From positions 2,347,475-2,411,474 of the forward strand of contig SIJG01000009.1 in NCBI GenBank assembly GCA_023374025.1: 64,000 nucleotides of DNA, in the 5' to 3' direction. A program made the position numbers and the translations under genes. Numbering within the stretch: position 1 is the first letter of the stretch; each line of letters begins with the position of its first letter. Below, piece after piece: positions 1 through 11,640 of this stretch. The notes under the pieces are model-generated. The model was not told where the DNA came from and made no database searches. It saw only the letters and a list, made by a program, of their open reading frames with translations. Origin of the DNA: Heterodera schachtii. Its lineage: Eukaryota > Nematoda > Chromadorea > Rhabditida > Heteroderidae.

Positions 1-428
1 AAAATTTTCGCCGTTTTTCGCAAAAAAAAAAGACTATTTTTTTGCCATTTTGTCTCCATTTTTCAAAAATATGGTAAAATGGAGAAGCCGATAGGCGCCG
101 CCGGAAATTTTTTTGACTATTTCAATGCAATTTAGTTAAGAAATTGCTTAAAATTTCAAAAAATTTGCTGCAATACGAAGGTGGTTGGTTGAAAGATAGC
201 CGCCGTCCCCCTCCATTAAAGCCACCCTCCCCCCTTCCCCGGTAAAAAAATTCATTGCTAAAACCATTTCAAAAGTAAAATCATTCACTAATTGTCCGTT
301 TCTGTCCAAATGACTTCACTGTCCAAATGTCCATTGTCCAAATGTCCGGGAGCCCTTTAGTCGATCCCCTCTCTATTAAAGCCCCCCTGCGGATGCTGAA
401 ACTTATACGGTAATTGTTTTTTTCGCAG
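1..428. other. Non-coding, intronic or upstream of OTU gene
   Basis: No exon is recognisable. It contains one partial copy of the GC-rich GATA-loop hairpin motif (87-104) and a CCCCT/AAAGCC-rich remnant (about 355-390) resembling the unit of the minisatellite at 24,110-24,560. It ends in a polypyrimidine tract and CAG acceptor at 426-428, so at least its right end is an intron of the next gene. Confidence 0.5.
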
Positions 429-3400
429 TTCATTTGCCGTCTCATTGTATGGGCGTGACGATGGGTTTGAGCACAAACGGTTGCGCAAACAAGCGGCCAA
501 AACGCTGAAACAATTTGAGTCTGATCCGGCACGTACAGCCGATGACCAGGAGAAGATGAAGCACATGGTGATGGGCAATTTGCCATCGGGCCAAGAAATG
601 TCCATGTACAAAGACAGCATTGGGGTGTACGCGGATTATTATGTGGCAAAAAGTGGCAATTTTGTTGGCATCGCGGAATGCCAAGCATTGGCCATACATT
701 TAAATGTAGGGGTTACTCATTTTAAACATTTTTTAACACATAAATTTTAATATGCCAAAAAGCGTGCAAATGGGAAAGATTGTTGCCATATCTATGCGCT
801 AATTAATATGTAGAGCCCGGATTTTTCAGCACCAAAAATTGGTAATTAAGCACTTAATTCAGCATCAAAAAATGCTAAATGAAGCACGAAATAAGCATGG
901 AAATGGCAAAATAAGCACAAAAATCGGAAAAAAGCATAAAAATTTGGTGTTTTTTAGGCACAAATTTTTATCAGTTAACAATAAATTCTTAATTTTCTTT
1001 TCGCGCTGACAATTATAATATTTTCCTTAGCAAACATTTTTATTTTTAAATGAAAAAGTTTGTCAAGAAAAGCAAATTTTTTTTTTGGGGGGATGAATTT
1101 TGAGAAAATTTTTCTTTTCATAGGGGTGCCTTTTTGAAAAGTTTAGGGTCGATTATTAGGGATGTGTTTTTAAACTTTTTTTGGTAATAGTGAAGCTGGT
1201 GCCCCCCCCCCCCTTTTTGGAATAAAAATTTTTTCCTCTAAAAAGTCGTGAAAACATGTTTTATGGGGTATTGATGGTCGCTGATCACGAATAAGACATT
1301 CTTTTCGACCAATTCCGAATCCCGCGCCGAGTTCGAATAAAAAGTCGAAAATTCAAATTTTTGATTTTCCATTTTTAGTCTAAGAGTGGTTTAAATGACC
1401 TTTTACTGAAGCACTGATGATATTCAGTTCATTTTCGCGTATTTAAACAAAGTTTGAACCAAAATCTGAAAATCGAAAAATTTTGAATTTTCGGCCTTTT
1501 GTTCGAACTCGGGTCCGGGATTCGGAATTGGTCGAAAAGAATGTCATATTCATGATCGCGACCCTCAAAGGCCCATAAAACGTGTTTTCGTGATTTTTTA
1601 GAAGAAAAAAATTTTATTCCAAAAAGGGGGGGGGGCACCAGCTTCACTATTACCCTTTTTTTGGTCGATTCTTAATAGTGTATTTTTCGTTTTTATTGTT
1701 GTGAGACGGTGTTTTACTCAAAATTTTACAAAAAATGTCAATTAAGCATAAAAATAAGCACTAAATTGCTAAATTCAGCACAAAAATTACGTGCTCAGCG
1801 GTCTACCTCAGTTGGGCCCCGGCACGTTTGGGCCCCAGTATGTTTTTGGACTATAACTTTTTTCATTGTCAACCAAATCTAACAATATTGGTATCATTCG
1901 AGAGCTCTTCAGATGCTCTAATAGCATGCAAAATTTCAAAAAATTTCATCAATTTTGAACAAATTTATGGCCAAAAAAGTTGGAAAATTTGGCTTTTTGA
2001 ATTTTTCTGGACATAACTTTTTTAACCTTATCGAAATTTTCAAAATTTTGCAGGCTAATAGAGGACACTTAGGGCTTTCGAGTGATACCAAGAATGTTGG
2101 ATTTGGTTGACAAAGAAAGAAGTTATAGTCCAAAAACCCGCTGGGGCCCAAACGTGCCGGGGCCCAACTGAGCCGGTCCGGTGCTCAGCATTAAGCATGA
2201 AAATGCCAAATTAAGCAATAATCAACATGAAAAAGTTGAACCTAGAAGCCTCAAACAATGTTAGAAATGCGTTTTTCATGCTTATTAGCACGCTCCAAGT
2301 TAGCAAAAAATTTCAGCAAATGCTGCAAAATCCGTTTTAGCGATTTTTTGGACAAAACATGGCATAACTTTGCTTAAAGGCAACCAAATTTTACATTCTT
2401 GGTATCATATGATAGCCAAGCTTTTTCTCTATTAGCATGCAAAACTTCAAATAAAATTATCATCAAGTTCAACATAAGTTATGGCAGAAATGTACTTATT
2501 TTCATACAACTTTTTCTAATGTTGACAAAAAATTTTTTAATTTTGCAGGCTAATAGAGAAAAAGCTTGGCTACCGAATGGTACCAAGAATTTAAAATTTG
2601 GTTGCTCTTAAGCAAAGTTATGCCATGTTTTGTCGAAAAAATCGCTAAAATGGCGGATTTTACGAAACTACCTAGCACCATGATTTTTAACAACCAATCA
2701 TCATTCACATTCTCATTGGTGGTATTTAAAGATCATTAAAACATGAACTTTCTTCTACTGATGTTAGAAAAGTGATTAGTAGGAATGGGAATGTTTTGTT
2801 TTTGTTTTTTTTATCCCTAAAAGATAAAACCAAAAGGTTAGATATTTTCTTATTTTAAGCGTCCAGTTGCTTTGATCAACAGCAGACACAAATCGGTCAC
2901 CGTTTTTCATGCGGACTTTAGCCTAAGCGTAAATATTTTTTATTTTTTATTTTTATATCATAAAAATTCAAAAATTTACATAAAATTAAATAAAAATAAA
3001 AAATAAATTCAAAGAAATATTCATTCTTTCCTTTTATTATTGTAATTTGTTTATTTATGTTTAAGGAACACCCAAAAATTACTAAAGACAAATACCAACA
3101 AATTTGGGAGTTGGAAGAAAATCCGATTGTGATTTGGCACGATGGTTCAGTCCATTTCAACAGTGTTCGATTGGTAAAAATAAAAAATTGGGAAAATCTT
3201 ACAAAATATATAAAATACCGTATTTCTTGTAATAGAGCCCCCAGGGGCTTTATTTCAGGGGGGGCTATATTACCTATAAGAAATACGGTATTTTAAATTA
3301 TTTTTTCAATACAACGCTGGGTAAAAAAAAAGTTCAGGGTCGAGCTCTCTTTAGATGAATTATTTTTCAAAAAATTTTTCAATGAAAATTTTGGAGTTTT

Positions 3401-5432
3401 TTTCTTGAAAATTAAAATTTCAAATTTTATTAAAGGTTAAAAGTGGCTTGACCCGGAGCAAGAGCCAGAAATTCACCCAGCACGTTTCGACACTTCTCGA
3501 TTGTTTCTCACCATTTAATGTGGCTCCGTAATTTGAAACTAATTAAAAAAATATTTTTTTAATTCATTAGGAGAAAAGAAGAGCGCTAAAATTTTTCGAC
3601 TATTGAAAAAACTAGGGTTGGTCGGGACCGGGACCAAAACACGGACAACCGAGTACAACTGAGTACCGAAGTCCCGGTTTTGACCAGTTTTGACCGGGAC
3701 CGAGAAATTCCCGGGTTTTTTCTTATGAATTGTAACAAATATCTAGGGCTCGACCTGGGCATGGATCCAGGCCTGGATTTTCCTTGATCAAGATCCAGGA
3801 TTTTTCCTGGACCTGGATTTTCCTGGGTTTTTGTACAGGAAACTCCAGGTAAAATATGAAAAAATCCAGATCTTGGTCCAGATTAGGCACAAAACCTGGA
3901 TTTCCTGTATAATTTTGCCTGGATCCAGGTCAGGCAAATTTTCAGCAGCTGGGTGTTTCATGGGATTGGGTTTTACTGGATTTTTGTTCAAGAAATCCGG
4001 TCCAGGTTAAAGATAAAAATCCAGGTCTAGGTCCAGGTTAGGCAAGAAAAAAACCTGGATTTCCTGGATAATAATGTAGAATTTGTTATTTCGAGTGACC
4101 ATGTTTCATTTCAATTTTCAAAAAATGGTTAAATAGAAAAAAAAAATTCTTATTGTCAGTTGTTCAGGCCTGGGTCATGGCCATGAAAAGCCTGGATTTT
4201 TCCTGGGCCTGGGTTTTTGTCCAGGAAATCCAGGTCCAGGCCCAACATGGACTCCATATGTCCATACTTTTTTTTTCTAAATGTCGAGCTCTCAAATATC
4301 CATTATTTTGACTAAGTCGTTCAAATCATTTTTTTTAAAATTTTCCGCATTTTAATATCACCAAGAATTTTCAGGTGGATTATCCTCAGCAAGATGACAC
4401 TGATGATTCAGATGATGATGAAAGTGACAAAGAGAAATATGACTTTTTGTCATGGCAAAAAAAATTGCGTCAACCGCAACGATCATTTAAATTGCCATCG
4501 GCGGAGAGCAAATACAATCCATTCCAAAGATTTGATCCATTCCAAAGATTGGGTCCGTTTCAAAGATTAGGAGTTTACGGTAGTCGAAGGGAAATGGAGG
4601 ATTATTTGGACATTTTTGGCAATGAACCGTCCTCTTCCGTGACGGCACCGCTAATTGGCTCCATCAAAAATTCGGTAAAAAATGAGGGAAAAATTAATTA
4701 GTTAATGAATATAATTATTGTTGAATTGATTGCGTTGAAAGACCGGAATAGGGCTCGCTGGTACTGAGACGGGCTTTTTTCTCAAACTCAAAAAGTCCTT
4801 AATGAAAAATTTTGGGAAAGATATCAAAAAATGCGGGAAAATTTTTCCGCTCCTGGCCATACAATTTTGTTTAAAATGAAAAAGCCATCAGGCAACGGCA
4901 TGCCAAAAAGCCCTTGGCAACGGAGTGCCGAACGGGCTTTTTAAAACGGGCTTTTCGTAATAAATTTCTTTACAAGGATCGAGTATTAATCAAATTTGGC
5001 TTAGCATTAATGTTAGCATGCGACATATTTTTGAGAATTTTTACAAAATTTTCAAAAATTTGGTAAAAATACGTACTAACAAAATGAAACCATAACTACT
5101 AAATCCAATTAAAAAATTAGACAATTTGAAAACGCTTAAGTCTATTCGAGAGTTCTTTAAGATAATATATTTTTTCGAAAATTTCTGAGATGCAGGATTT
5201 TCAGAAAAACATTAGGTGTACAGTTTGCCAAAATAAAATTTAATTTTCCAATTAACTGAAAATTCGTTAGATCAATAAGGGCAAAAATTCAAAAATTAAA
5301 TTCCAAATAATTTTTTAGAAGATTGATCAACAGAACAGTGAGGACGAGAAGGGGAGCAGCACCAGCACAAAGCGTGTGAACCCATTTCTAAAGCCGGATG
5401 GAAGCAGCTACAAAGAAGATAAAGATGGATAA
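429..5432 (+). CDS. OTU-like cysteine protease (deubiquitinase), 3' part
   Basis: Four exons are visible: 429-705, 3066-3173, 4375-4674 and 5319-5432 (stop TAA). All internal junctions are phase 0 with GT-AG introns. The 5' end, including the expected catalytic Cys exon, lies outside the window. The first exon reads SFAVSLYGRDDGFEHKRLRK, matching the segment just after the nucleophile of OTU domains. The next blocks (SGNFVGIAECQALAIHL, then IVIWHDGSVHFNSVRL) match the strand and the catalytic His of OTU proteases. OTU enzymes cleave ubiquitin from substrates in the cytosol or nucleus. After the domain come an acidic Asp/Glu/Ser stretch and three PFQR(F/L)-type repeats, a probably disordered tail. 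Intron 1 is 2.36 kb and packed with nested MITEs. The family call is inferred from motifs only. The 3' exons are repeated as a broken copy at 10,908-11,640. Confidence 0.6.
1183..1654. repeat. Foldback MITE, TSD CTTTTTTT
   Basis: Long inverted repeats: the left arm starts GGTAATAGTGAAGCTGGTGC followed by a C-run, and the right arm is its reverse complement. The arms cover most of the 472 bp. Exact 8-bp duplications CTTTTTTT lie at 1175-1182 and 1655-1662. It is inserted inside the AAGCA element, splitting its core. Confidence 0.75.
1799..2180. repeat. Inverted-repeat MITE, TSD GTGCTCAG
   Basis: The 382-bp element has ~60-bp imperfect inverted ends containing CTCAGTTGGGCCCCGGCACG. Exact 8-bp duplications GTGCTCAG flank it (1791-1798, 2181-2188). 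Its interior belongs to the dispersed foldback family carrying TTGGTATCA and CTAATAG motifs. A degraded end of the same element is at about 36,205-36,260. Confidence 0.75.
2335..2660. repeat. Foldback repeat, GGTATCA/CTATTAGC family
   Basis: The left arm (GCGATTTTTTGGACAAAACA, then TTGGTATCATATGATAGCC and CTCTATTAGC) is repeated inverted on the right (GGCTAATAGAG, GGTACCAAGAAT, TGTCGAAAAAATCGC). Related copies are at 1850-2130, 22,715-22,830, 23,465-23,740, 34,915-35,215, 36,700-36,860 and 62,840-63,095. No target duplication was identified. Confidence 0.6.
3216..3290. repeat. Short TA-flanked MITE (TACCGTATTTC ends)
   Basis: A 75-bp near-palindrome with ends TACCGTATTTCTTGTAATAG and the matching reverse complement, around a GAGCCCCC/GGGGGGGCT centre. 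The ends resemble those of the larger element at 24,088-24,589. TA at both borders suggests a Tc1/mariner-type origin. It lies in intron 2 of the OTU gene. Confidence 0.5.
3744..4292. repeat. hAT-like MITE rich in CCAGG/CCTGG, TSD CAAATATC
   Basis: The ends are TAGGGCTCGAC and GTCGAGCTCT, with exact 8-bp duplications CAAATATC (3736-3743 and 4293-4300). The interior is many degenerate copies of CCAGGTCCAGG/CCTGGATTT in both orientations. Just upstream (about 3612-3735) is a truncated relative made of CCGGGAC repeats starting TAGGGTTGGTCGGGACCGGG. Both lie in intron 2 of the OTU gene. Confidence 0.75.
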
Positions 5433-5655
5433 ACAGAATGCCAAACATTCGAAGGAATTGATCAAATTCAAAAAAAAAACGATTGGATTTATAGAGCCCT
5501 CCCCCACACAAACATTGGCACATGTTATGAAATGAATTAGTTAATAAATCTGTATGTTGGTGAGGGTGGTTTTTAAAAATTACAAGAATTTACGTTTTAT
5601 TTTTGGAAAATTTTTAGAGATCTGCTTTTTTGAAAAAAATCATGGACCTGCATTC

Positions 5656-7218
5656 CAGGGGTGGGACAACTCTCGCCTCTCGTCTCTCGCCTCTCGCCAA
5701 CTCTCGCCATTTTTGGTACTCTCGCCTCTCGTCTCTCGCCTCTCGTTTTTTGGGACGAGAGGCGAGAGTTGAAAATACACCCCTAAAGATTGAACTTTTG
5801 AGCAGTCAGAAAAATATTCAAATTTACTCGAAAAATATCAGAAATCTCTTTCTCTACTTCCTTAATGTCTTAAAAATAGAGAACATTTTTTGGGCAGATA
5901 AGATTCAAATGTTGTTTAGTGGCTAAACCTTCTGCCTTTACATTATTTTTCGCTTGGGTTCAATTCCCCAACGGAACAGAAATTTTTTTTATAATTTCTT
6001 TAAATTATTATTTCAATTGAAATTTAATTAATAAAAAAATATTTCAACTTAAAAATTATTATTTTTTCTTTTTTTTTAAACAGCCTAAACCTCAAATTTA
6101 ACCAAAACTTTGATCATTTATGACAAATTCTGTTAACAAATCTCGCTCAAAATTTCAAAATTTTTGCGGCTGCGTCTATCGGCATCGCAGGACCCCAACT
6201 GTCCCCGAAGGTTTTTAAAAAACGCACCGCAAAAAAGGAGGTGGTTTGAATAAGGGATGGCACGGAATTCAGATTTCCGGAATTTTTGATGAAAATTCGG
6301 AAATTTTTTTTAAATTATTTTTCCAAAAAATTAGTAATTTTGTACAATTTCTGTTAATAAATTGAATTGAAATTTTCAATTTTTTCCCGGCGGCGCCTAT
6401 CGGCACTGCCGGACCCTAAAAATCCTTAATTTTCTTCCGAAATTTGCTCAAAAATCGCTAAATTTGGTCATTTTTGGACAAAATCTCTTAACAAATCACA
6501 TTAAAAACTTCAAATTTTTCCCGGCGGCGCCTATCGGGCACCGCCGGACCCTCCTCCATGTTCCTAAAAATTTTTTGAAAAAACGGGCCGCAAAAAATAA
6601 TAAAAAATGAAATGAAAAGAATTTTATGAAAATCATTGAATACTTTTTTCAATCAAAATATCAAAATATTTTTGGAATCACCTTTTACCCAGTAAAGAAT
6701 TAAAAATTAGCCTATGTTTTTTGAAAAATTTCTGATTTCCGACTTCCGATTTCCGAAAATCTTTGAGGTCTCGGAATACCATCCCTGATTTGAATGGCAA
6801 AAAAATGGACAAATAATAAAGTTTGTTTGTAAAATAAATATATTTCATGAATATTTATTTAATATTTTTAAAGTACAAGCTTTTATTTTCATGAAAAAAT
6901 TTTGAAGATTTTTTTGGATTTTCAGGACCCGGTTGGACCGTAGTCTAAAAACTAGGACCCTGACCCGGCTTTTCTGTACCCGGCAATACCCGGACCCGTA
7001 ACCCTAGTTTAATATACGATTTTGAAGTTTTTTTGAAGTAAAAAATAAGGCTACAGAAAAATTGAAAAACTCTCGCCTCTCGTCCTCTCGCCTCTCGCCA
7101 ACTCTCGTGTTTTTGGGGACTCTCGCCTCTCGCCAAACTCTCGCTCTCGTCTTTTTGGGGACTCTCGCCTCTCGCCAAATTCTCGCTCTCGTCTTTTCTG
7201 AGACAAGTCACACCCCTG
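5656..7218. repeat. Large hAT-like MITE, TSD CTGCATTC, empty site in paralogue
   Basis: The ends are CAGGGGTGGGAC and the near-reverse-complement ending CACCCCTG, with subterminal CTCTCGCC repeats in opposite orientation at the two ends. Exact 8-bp duplications CTGCATTC are at 5648-5655 and 7219-7226. The duplicated copy of this locus has one uninterrupted CTGCATTC at 11,850-11,857, the pre-insertion site. The interior contains a tRNA-like segment (5911-5975) and three GC hairpin motifs (about 6167-6192, 6386-6412, 6520-6547). Confidence 0.85.
5911..5975 (+). other. tRNA-like remnant inside a MITE
   Basis: A possible A-box region (TTTAGTGGCTAAACC, 5915-5929) is followed about 26 nt later by GGGTTCAATTCCC (5956-5968), a good match to a tRNA B box and T-arm. 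No full cloverleaf could be drawn, so this is a pseudogene or SINE-like head rather than a working tRNA. A comparable segment lies in the MITE at 57,834-59,000. Confidence 0.4.
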
Positions 7219-7226
7219 CTGCATTC

Positions 7227-7739
7227 CATGTTGGACCTGGAATTGGGTTTTCTGGAAAAAAAAAATCCAGGTCCAGGAAAAATCCAGGCTCCTCGATGCC
7301 TGGACCCAGGCCTGGACCTGGGTTTTTTGAAATTTATTTAATCATTTTTTGAAAGTTGAAAAAAACATCGGTCACTTGTAATAATAAATTCTAAAAATTT
7401 TGTCCAGAAAATCCAAGTTTTTCGTGCTTATTGTTAGCCTTTATGAAGTCGAAGCCAAACACCGAAATTAAACCCAAAACACAAATAAAATATTTTGAGA
7501 GTCTTGGTCTCGAGTCGCGGGTTTTTATCGACAAATTTTTCTTTATAAAAATGATTTTTTCTTTGTATTCTTATTTATTTTATTCGATAAACCCATTAAA
7601 TTAGTTGATTATTTATAGACAAATAGACAACAATTAGACATCCGAACGTTATCACGAACCCTGAAAAATTGGCTAATTGTAAAAATATCAGTAGAGAACT
7701 TCAATTTCCTCCTTTTTCTTTGCAAAGAAAAAAAACTTC
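7227..7739. other. Spacer with CCAGG repeats
   Basis: About 100 bp of CCAGGTCC/GGACCTGG repeats, then AT-rich sequence up to the stop codon of receptor 1. It is nearly identical to 11,858-12,377 in the second duplication unit. No gene is evident; short open frames here are not supported. Confidence 0.6.
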
Positions 7740-10608
7740 TCATAATTGTGTCGTATTCTGCAGTGGAATAACTTGATTTTGATTTGAAATTCTTCTGAAA
7801 ACAAATGGAAACTCCGTTTGGAATGCCAGCCGATATTCCGTACTAAAATTGAAAATTAAACTTAATTTTTTGAATATTTTTCAATTAAAATAGATTACCT
7901 TGTAAAATATAAAATGGGTCCGTTTGACGCTGCGCCAATATGTGCACAAATTGCGATAATTGCTTGGCAAAACAAAGCAGTGATCGGAGATGAAATTTTG
8001 GCAATCATCAGAAGGTAGATAATTATAGAGAACCAATAACCGCCAACATTCACGATATTAATGTAAAAAAGTGCGCGAAAAGTACGACGACTGATCGAAT
8101 CAGCGGACGGTAAACCTAAAAAAGATTTAATTAAGTAAATTGCTGGCCATTAGAATCCAAGACAATAAATAACATGATTTTATTAGCAAAAAAAAAAAAA
8201 TTAAACACTAAAATTTGAAATGGGATAATGATTAGTAGCGCTCCAATTTATAGGCACTAAAAACCACTAAAATAGGTAGGCTTTAGGCTCTAAAAAAAAC
8301 CCCTCAAATAGGCTCCAAAAAATGGAAAATAGGCTCTAAAAAGTCTCAAATTTAGGGGGTGTAAAATGAAAAAAATTTATTCAAATGGTAAAAAAATAAG
8401 TCAAATCAGTATTGAGTTACATTATTTTTGAATTCAAAAAATTGTCCAAAAAAATTTTTAAAGACGATTTTTGAGAATATTTTCAGAAATTTTTGAATCT
8501 CTGCTTAGGGGTGTATTTTTAAAATTCCAAAAAAATCGATTCTTAGCGGTGTATTTTTTTGTTTTTATTGCATTTTTGTTAACAAATTTTCGGCAAAACG
8601 CCAAAATAGGCAAAAATAGGCTCTTTCAAAATTTTTTAGGCTTTTTAGGCGCTAAAAATAAATGCCTAGAAAATAGGCACTAATAACTCGAAAAGTAGCT
8701 TAACAACAGCCCAAAAAAACATGTTTTTCGTACATTTCAGGCCACGGGGAGCTCAGGAAAAAAATAGCCTTTTGCCTAAAAATTGGAGCCCTAATGATTA
8801 GGGTCGCGACATTTAGTGACGAAAACATGTTGAAATAGTTAACTAAAAAAGTGCCAAAATAGTGAAAAAAAAGTCCGAAATAGTGACGTTATAGTGATAT
8901 AATTTTCAGCCAAAAATAGAGCAAATTTTTTTTTAATTCACTGAATGCAGTGCAATGAGTAGGGAAGCAACTTTTAGTGACGAAAAATCTCGAAATAGTT
9001 AACTAAAATAGTGAGTAAAATCCCAAAATAGTGAAGAAATAGTGACAAAAAGTCCGAAATAGTGACGAATAGTGAAATAAATTTTATTCAAAAATTGAAC
9101 AAAACTAATTTTTTTTTTTCACTAGTGCAGTTGCCAATGAGGTAACATTTACTTTATAAAATTCTGTTAGCAACTATTTAACTTTTTAAATCAAAATTTG
9201 TCAAGAAAAAAAAAATTTGGTGGAAGAATTTTTGAGAAGATTTTTTCATTTCTTAGGAGTGGATTTTTGAAAATTTTTGGGTCGGTTTTTAGGGGTGTAT
9301 TTTTCTGAAATTTTATAAGTCGATTCTTAGGGGTGTATTTTTCGTTTTTGTTACATTTTTGTTGAGAAATTTTCCAAAAAATGTCAAAATAGTGAAAAAA
9401 TAGTGATAAAATGCCAAAATAGTGATTTTTAACTATTTTAGTGACGAAGTCGCCAAAATAGTGATTTCTAGTGACCGATAGTGACATCAGAATCGAAAAT
9501 TTTTAATGCAGAAATGCGTTTTTTGAGCTCCTTTCTTCAAAACAATTAAGCAAAAAAAAAAGTTTTTTCACTAAAAGTTGCTTCCCTAGCAATGAGGTAA
9601 ACATTTCTTTTCTAATATTTTCTTAGCAAATATTGAACAATTTAAATCATCTGTACTTAATATGCTTTTCTTTTTTTTTACCTGAAGCTTTGATGCGTAT
9701 CACAATTCCAAGACAAACATAAATTATGAAAGACAATGAAATAAGCATAAAACATATTGTAATTAAAATTGATTTATTCTAAAAAATATTTAAATTTTAA
9801 AATAATAATAAAAAAAAAAGCATAAACAAAACCTTAAGAAAATTGACGTATTGTCCAGTGGTCATCTGCTGATCACCTTCACTAATTGCATTTTGGTACA
9901 CCGTAATAGAGAAGCAGAAACCAAAGGACACAGAAATTACAGTTAACAGTGCCAAATACAGTCGCTTTTTGAGTTTGTCATGACTAAAAAAGTTACTGTA
10001 ATTAATGATAGGGTAATATTGTAATTTGTATACAATTCCGAAAAAGCAATTCCAATCAGTCGATCAATGCCAGTGAAAAACATTGCCGGAGCAATTCCAC
10101 CTGAATTAAAAAATATATATATATTTTTTTATTAATTTGTCATTTACTAAACAGGTATTACCAAGTCCAATCAATGGAATGAATAAAATCATTGCTGCCA
10201 TGCGACACTCAATGAAATTTTGGCCAGAAAATGCGGTGTACACAAACAGAAATTTGCCAAGTTGATAAAGCAATTCAAAAAGTGAGTAAAGTGCCAAAAG
10301 ATAATTGGCTGTGCCATTCAATGACCTAAAATAAAAAATTAATTTTTAAAATTACAAAAAATATTAGAAATGCTAAAATTTTAACATAAATAAAACCTAC
10401 GTTGTTTTGATGGTGACAAAAATCACAGAAAAATTGAAGATGATGCCAATTACTGCAATGATTCCATGAATTCCTGCAAATCCAATCAGTGACCAGCTGG
10501 GATGGACATCTTTGAAGGCCAAATAAAACTGCAAAAATAGTAAAAAATTAAAATATTACTTTACCAAGTAAGTACCGTATTATTTTCGGGGTTGTCTAAA
10601 TTGGCCAT
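7740..10608 (-). CDS. 7TM chemoreceptor 1 (Srsx-like)
   Basis: Eight exons on the minus strand: 10608-10576, 10528-10401, 10325-10162, 10100-10034, 9983-9833, 9778-9682, 8115-7899 and 7842-7740. Phases agree and total 960 nt (319 aa). Hydrophobic segments fit seven membrane helices. Recognisable motifs are SLIGFAGIHGIIAVIGIIFN (TM1), MFFTGIDRLIGIAF (TM3 end, DRL), LPSADSISRRTFRAL (before TM6) and GAASNGPILYF (TM7), then a cytoplasmic tail. This resembles nematode chemosensory GPCRs, most like the Srsx class; the subclass is inferred. Such receptors usually act in the cilia of sensory neurons. Intron 6 is swollen by two MITEs. The start MANLDNPENNT aligns with the starts of the two paralogues. 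Confidence 0.8.
8236..8793. repeat. hAT-like MITE, TSD ATGATTAG
   Basis: The ends are TAGCGCTCCAATTTATAGGC and its near-reverse-complement ending GGAGCCCTA; exact 8-bp duplications ATGATTAG are at 8228-8235 and 8794-8801. Subterminal regions are dense in TAGGC(A/T)CTAAAAA repeats. The centre holds the shared core (TTAGGGGTGTATTTTT twice) and, near the right end, the AACATGTTTTTCGTACATTT block also seen at 18,560. It sits in intron 6 of receptor 1. Confidence 0.85.
8802..8951. repeat. Fragment of the TAGTGAC element family
   Basis: Repeated TAGTGAC and AAATAGT motifs like those of the next element, but without matching ends. It is probably an older copy into which, or next to which, the element at 8960 inserted. 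Confidence 0.4.
8960..9588. repeat. hAT-like MITE, TSD GCAATGAG
   Basis: Terminal inverted repeats of TAGGGAAGCAACTTTTAGTG at both ends, with exact 8-bp duplications GCAATGAG (8952-8959 and 9589-9596). Many TAGTGAC-type subterminal repeats flank the shared core (TTAGGGGTGTATTTTT at about 9293 and 9326). It lies in intron 6 of receptor 1. Confidence 0.85.
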
Positions 10609-10907
10609 TTATAAAATCTAAGTAATTTTAATATTTTATTTTTAATTATGAAAAATATGAAAAAGTTAACCATTTAATAACCAATATCAAAAAAGATTGT
10701 TTTTTAATGGCGCATAATGTCGTGCCATTCATTGGTTGTGTGATGTCATGAAAGATTTCCCGTTAATGACCAATTAGTGAGTCGAATGAAAAAATGTTAA
10801 CAAATTTTACCCAAATATGTTATTTTATTAGGAAAAAAGTGTGAAATTTGACTCATTTCTTTTTAATGATAAACATATATAAAAGTGTCACGAAAGTTTT
10901 GATTAAA
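10609..10907 (-). promoter_or_regulatory. Conserved upstream region of receptor genes 1 and 2
   Basis: The segment 10,740-10,907 is closely matched by 14,830-15,003, upstream of receptor 2. It ends in a shared block containing TATATAAAAG, which reads CTTTTATATA on the minus strand. Conservation alone could reflect recent duplication, so a promoter role is only suggested. The minus-strand open frame over the second copy is stopped early in the first copy and is not coding. Confidence 0.3.
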
Positions 10908-11640
10908 ATCCTTTCCTAAAGCCGGATGGAAGCAGCTACAACAAAGACAAGGATGAATAAACAGAATGCCAAACATGTCCGTTTCAAAGATTAGGAGTTT
11001 ACGGTAGTCGAAGGGAAATGGAGGATTATTTGGACATTTTTGGCAATGAACCGTCCTCTTCCGTGACGGCACCGCTAATTGGCTCCAACAAAAATGCGGT
11101 AAAAAGGAGGGAAAAATTAATTAGTTAATGAATATAATTATTATTGAATTGATTGCGTTGAAAGACCGGGACGAGGCTCGCTGGTACTGAGATTAATTTT
11201 TTTTTCTCGAACTCAAAAAGTCCTTAATGAAAAATTTTGGAAAACATCTCAAAAAATGCGGCAAAATTTGTCCGCTCCTGGCCTTACAATTTAGTTTGAA
11301 GGAAAAAGCCGGCGGGCAACGGCATGCCAAAAAGCCTGTTTTTTTTTGCCAACGGAGCGCCGAACGAGAGTTCTTTAAGATAATATATTTTTTCGAAAAT
11401 TTCTGAGATGCCAGATTTTCAGAAAACGTTAGGTGTACAGTTTGCCAAAATAAAATTTAATTTTCCAATTAACTGAAAATTCGTTAGATCAATAAGCGCA
11501 AAATCCAAATAATTTTTTAGAAGATTGATCAACAGAACAGTGAGGACGAGAAGGGGAGCAGCACCAGCACAAAACGTATGAACCCATTCCTAAAGCCGGA
11601 TGGAAGCAGCTACAAAGAAGATAAAGATGGATAAACAGAA
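10908..11640 (+). pseudogene. Broken duplicate of OTU gene 3' exons
   Basis: It begins with a piece of the last OTU exon (about 10,912-10,975, matching 5385-5450). This is joined to the second half of exon 3 (10,979-11,098, matching 4555-4674) and then a complete last exon (about 11,519-11,634). The exon order (4', 3, 4) shows at least two rounds of tandem duplication with internal breaks. No OTU catalytic part is present. Confidence 0.8.

Larger units (their letters stand above)
812..2330. repeat. Truncated hAT-like MITE with AAGCA subterminal repeats
   Basis: It starts TAGAGCCCGGATTTTTCAGC and carries many copies of a short AAGCAC/AAGCAT motif on both sides. Its centre is the TTAGGG(G/A)TGT core shared with the elements at 8236 and 8960. 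Two other elements (1183-1654 and 1799-2180) have inserted into it. A matching right end and target duplication were not found; a foldback repeat begins where the end should be. Confidence 0.5.
4551..10907. repeat. Tandem duplication unit A (OTU 3' end + receptor 1)
   Basis: Long stretches reappear in the same order and strand at 10,979-15,003: OTU exons 3-4, the spacer with CCAGG repeats, the whole receptor gene, and the conserved segment 5' of it (10,740-10,907 vs 14,830-15,003). Unit A has additional MITEs at 5656-7218, 8236-8793 and 8960-9588; unit B has one at 13,253-13,879. Confidence 0.85.

Noticed and set aside
10870..10890. TATATAAAAG as a firm TATA box
   Set aside because: Its strand is opposite to the receptor genes and its conservation with 14,966-14,986 may only reflect duplication.
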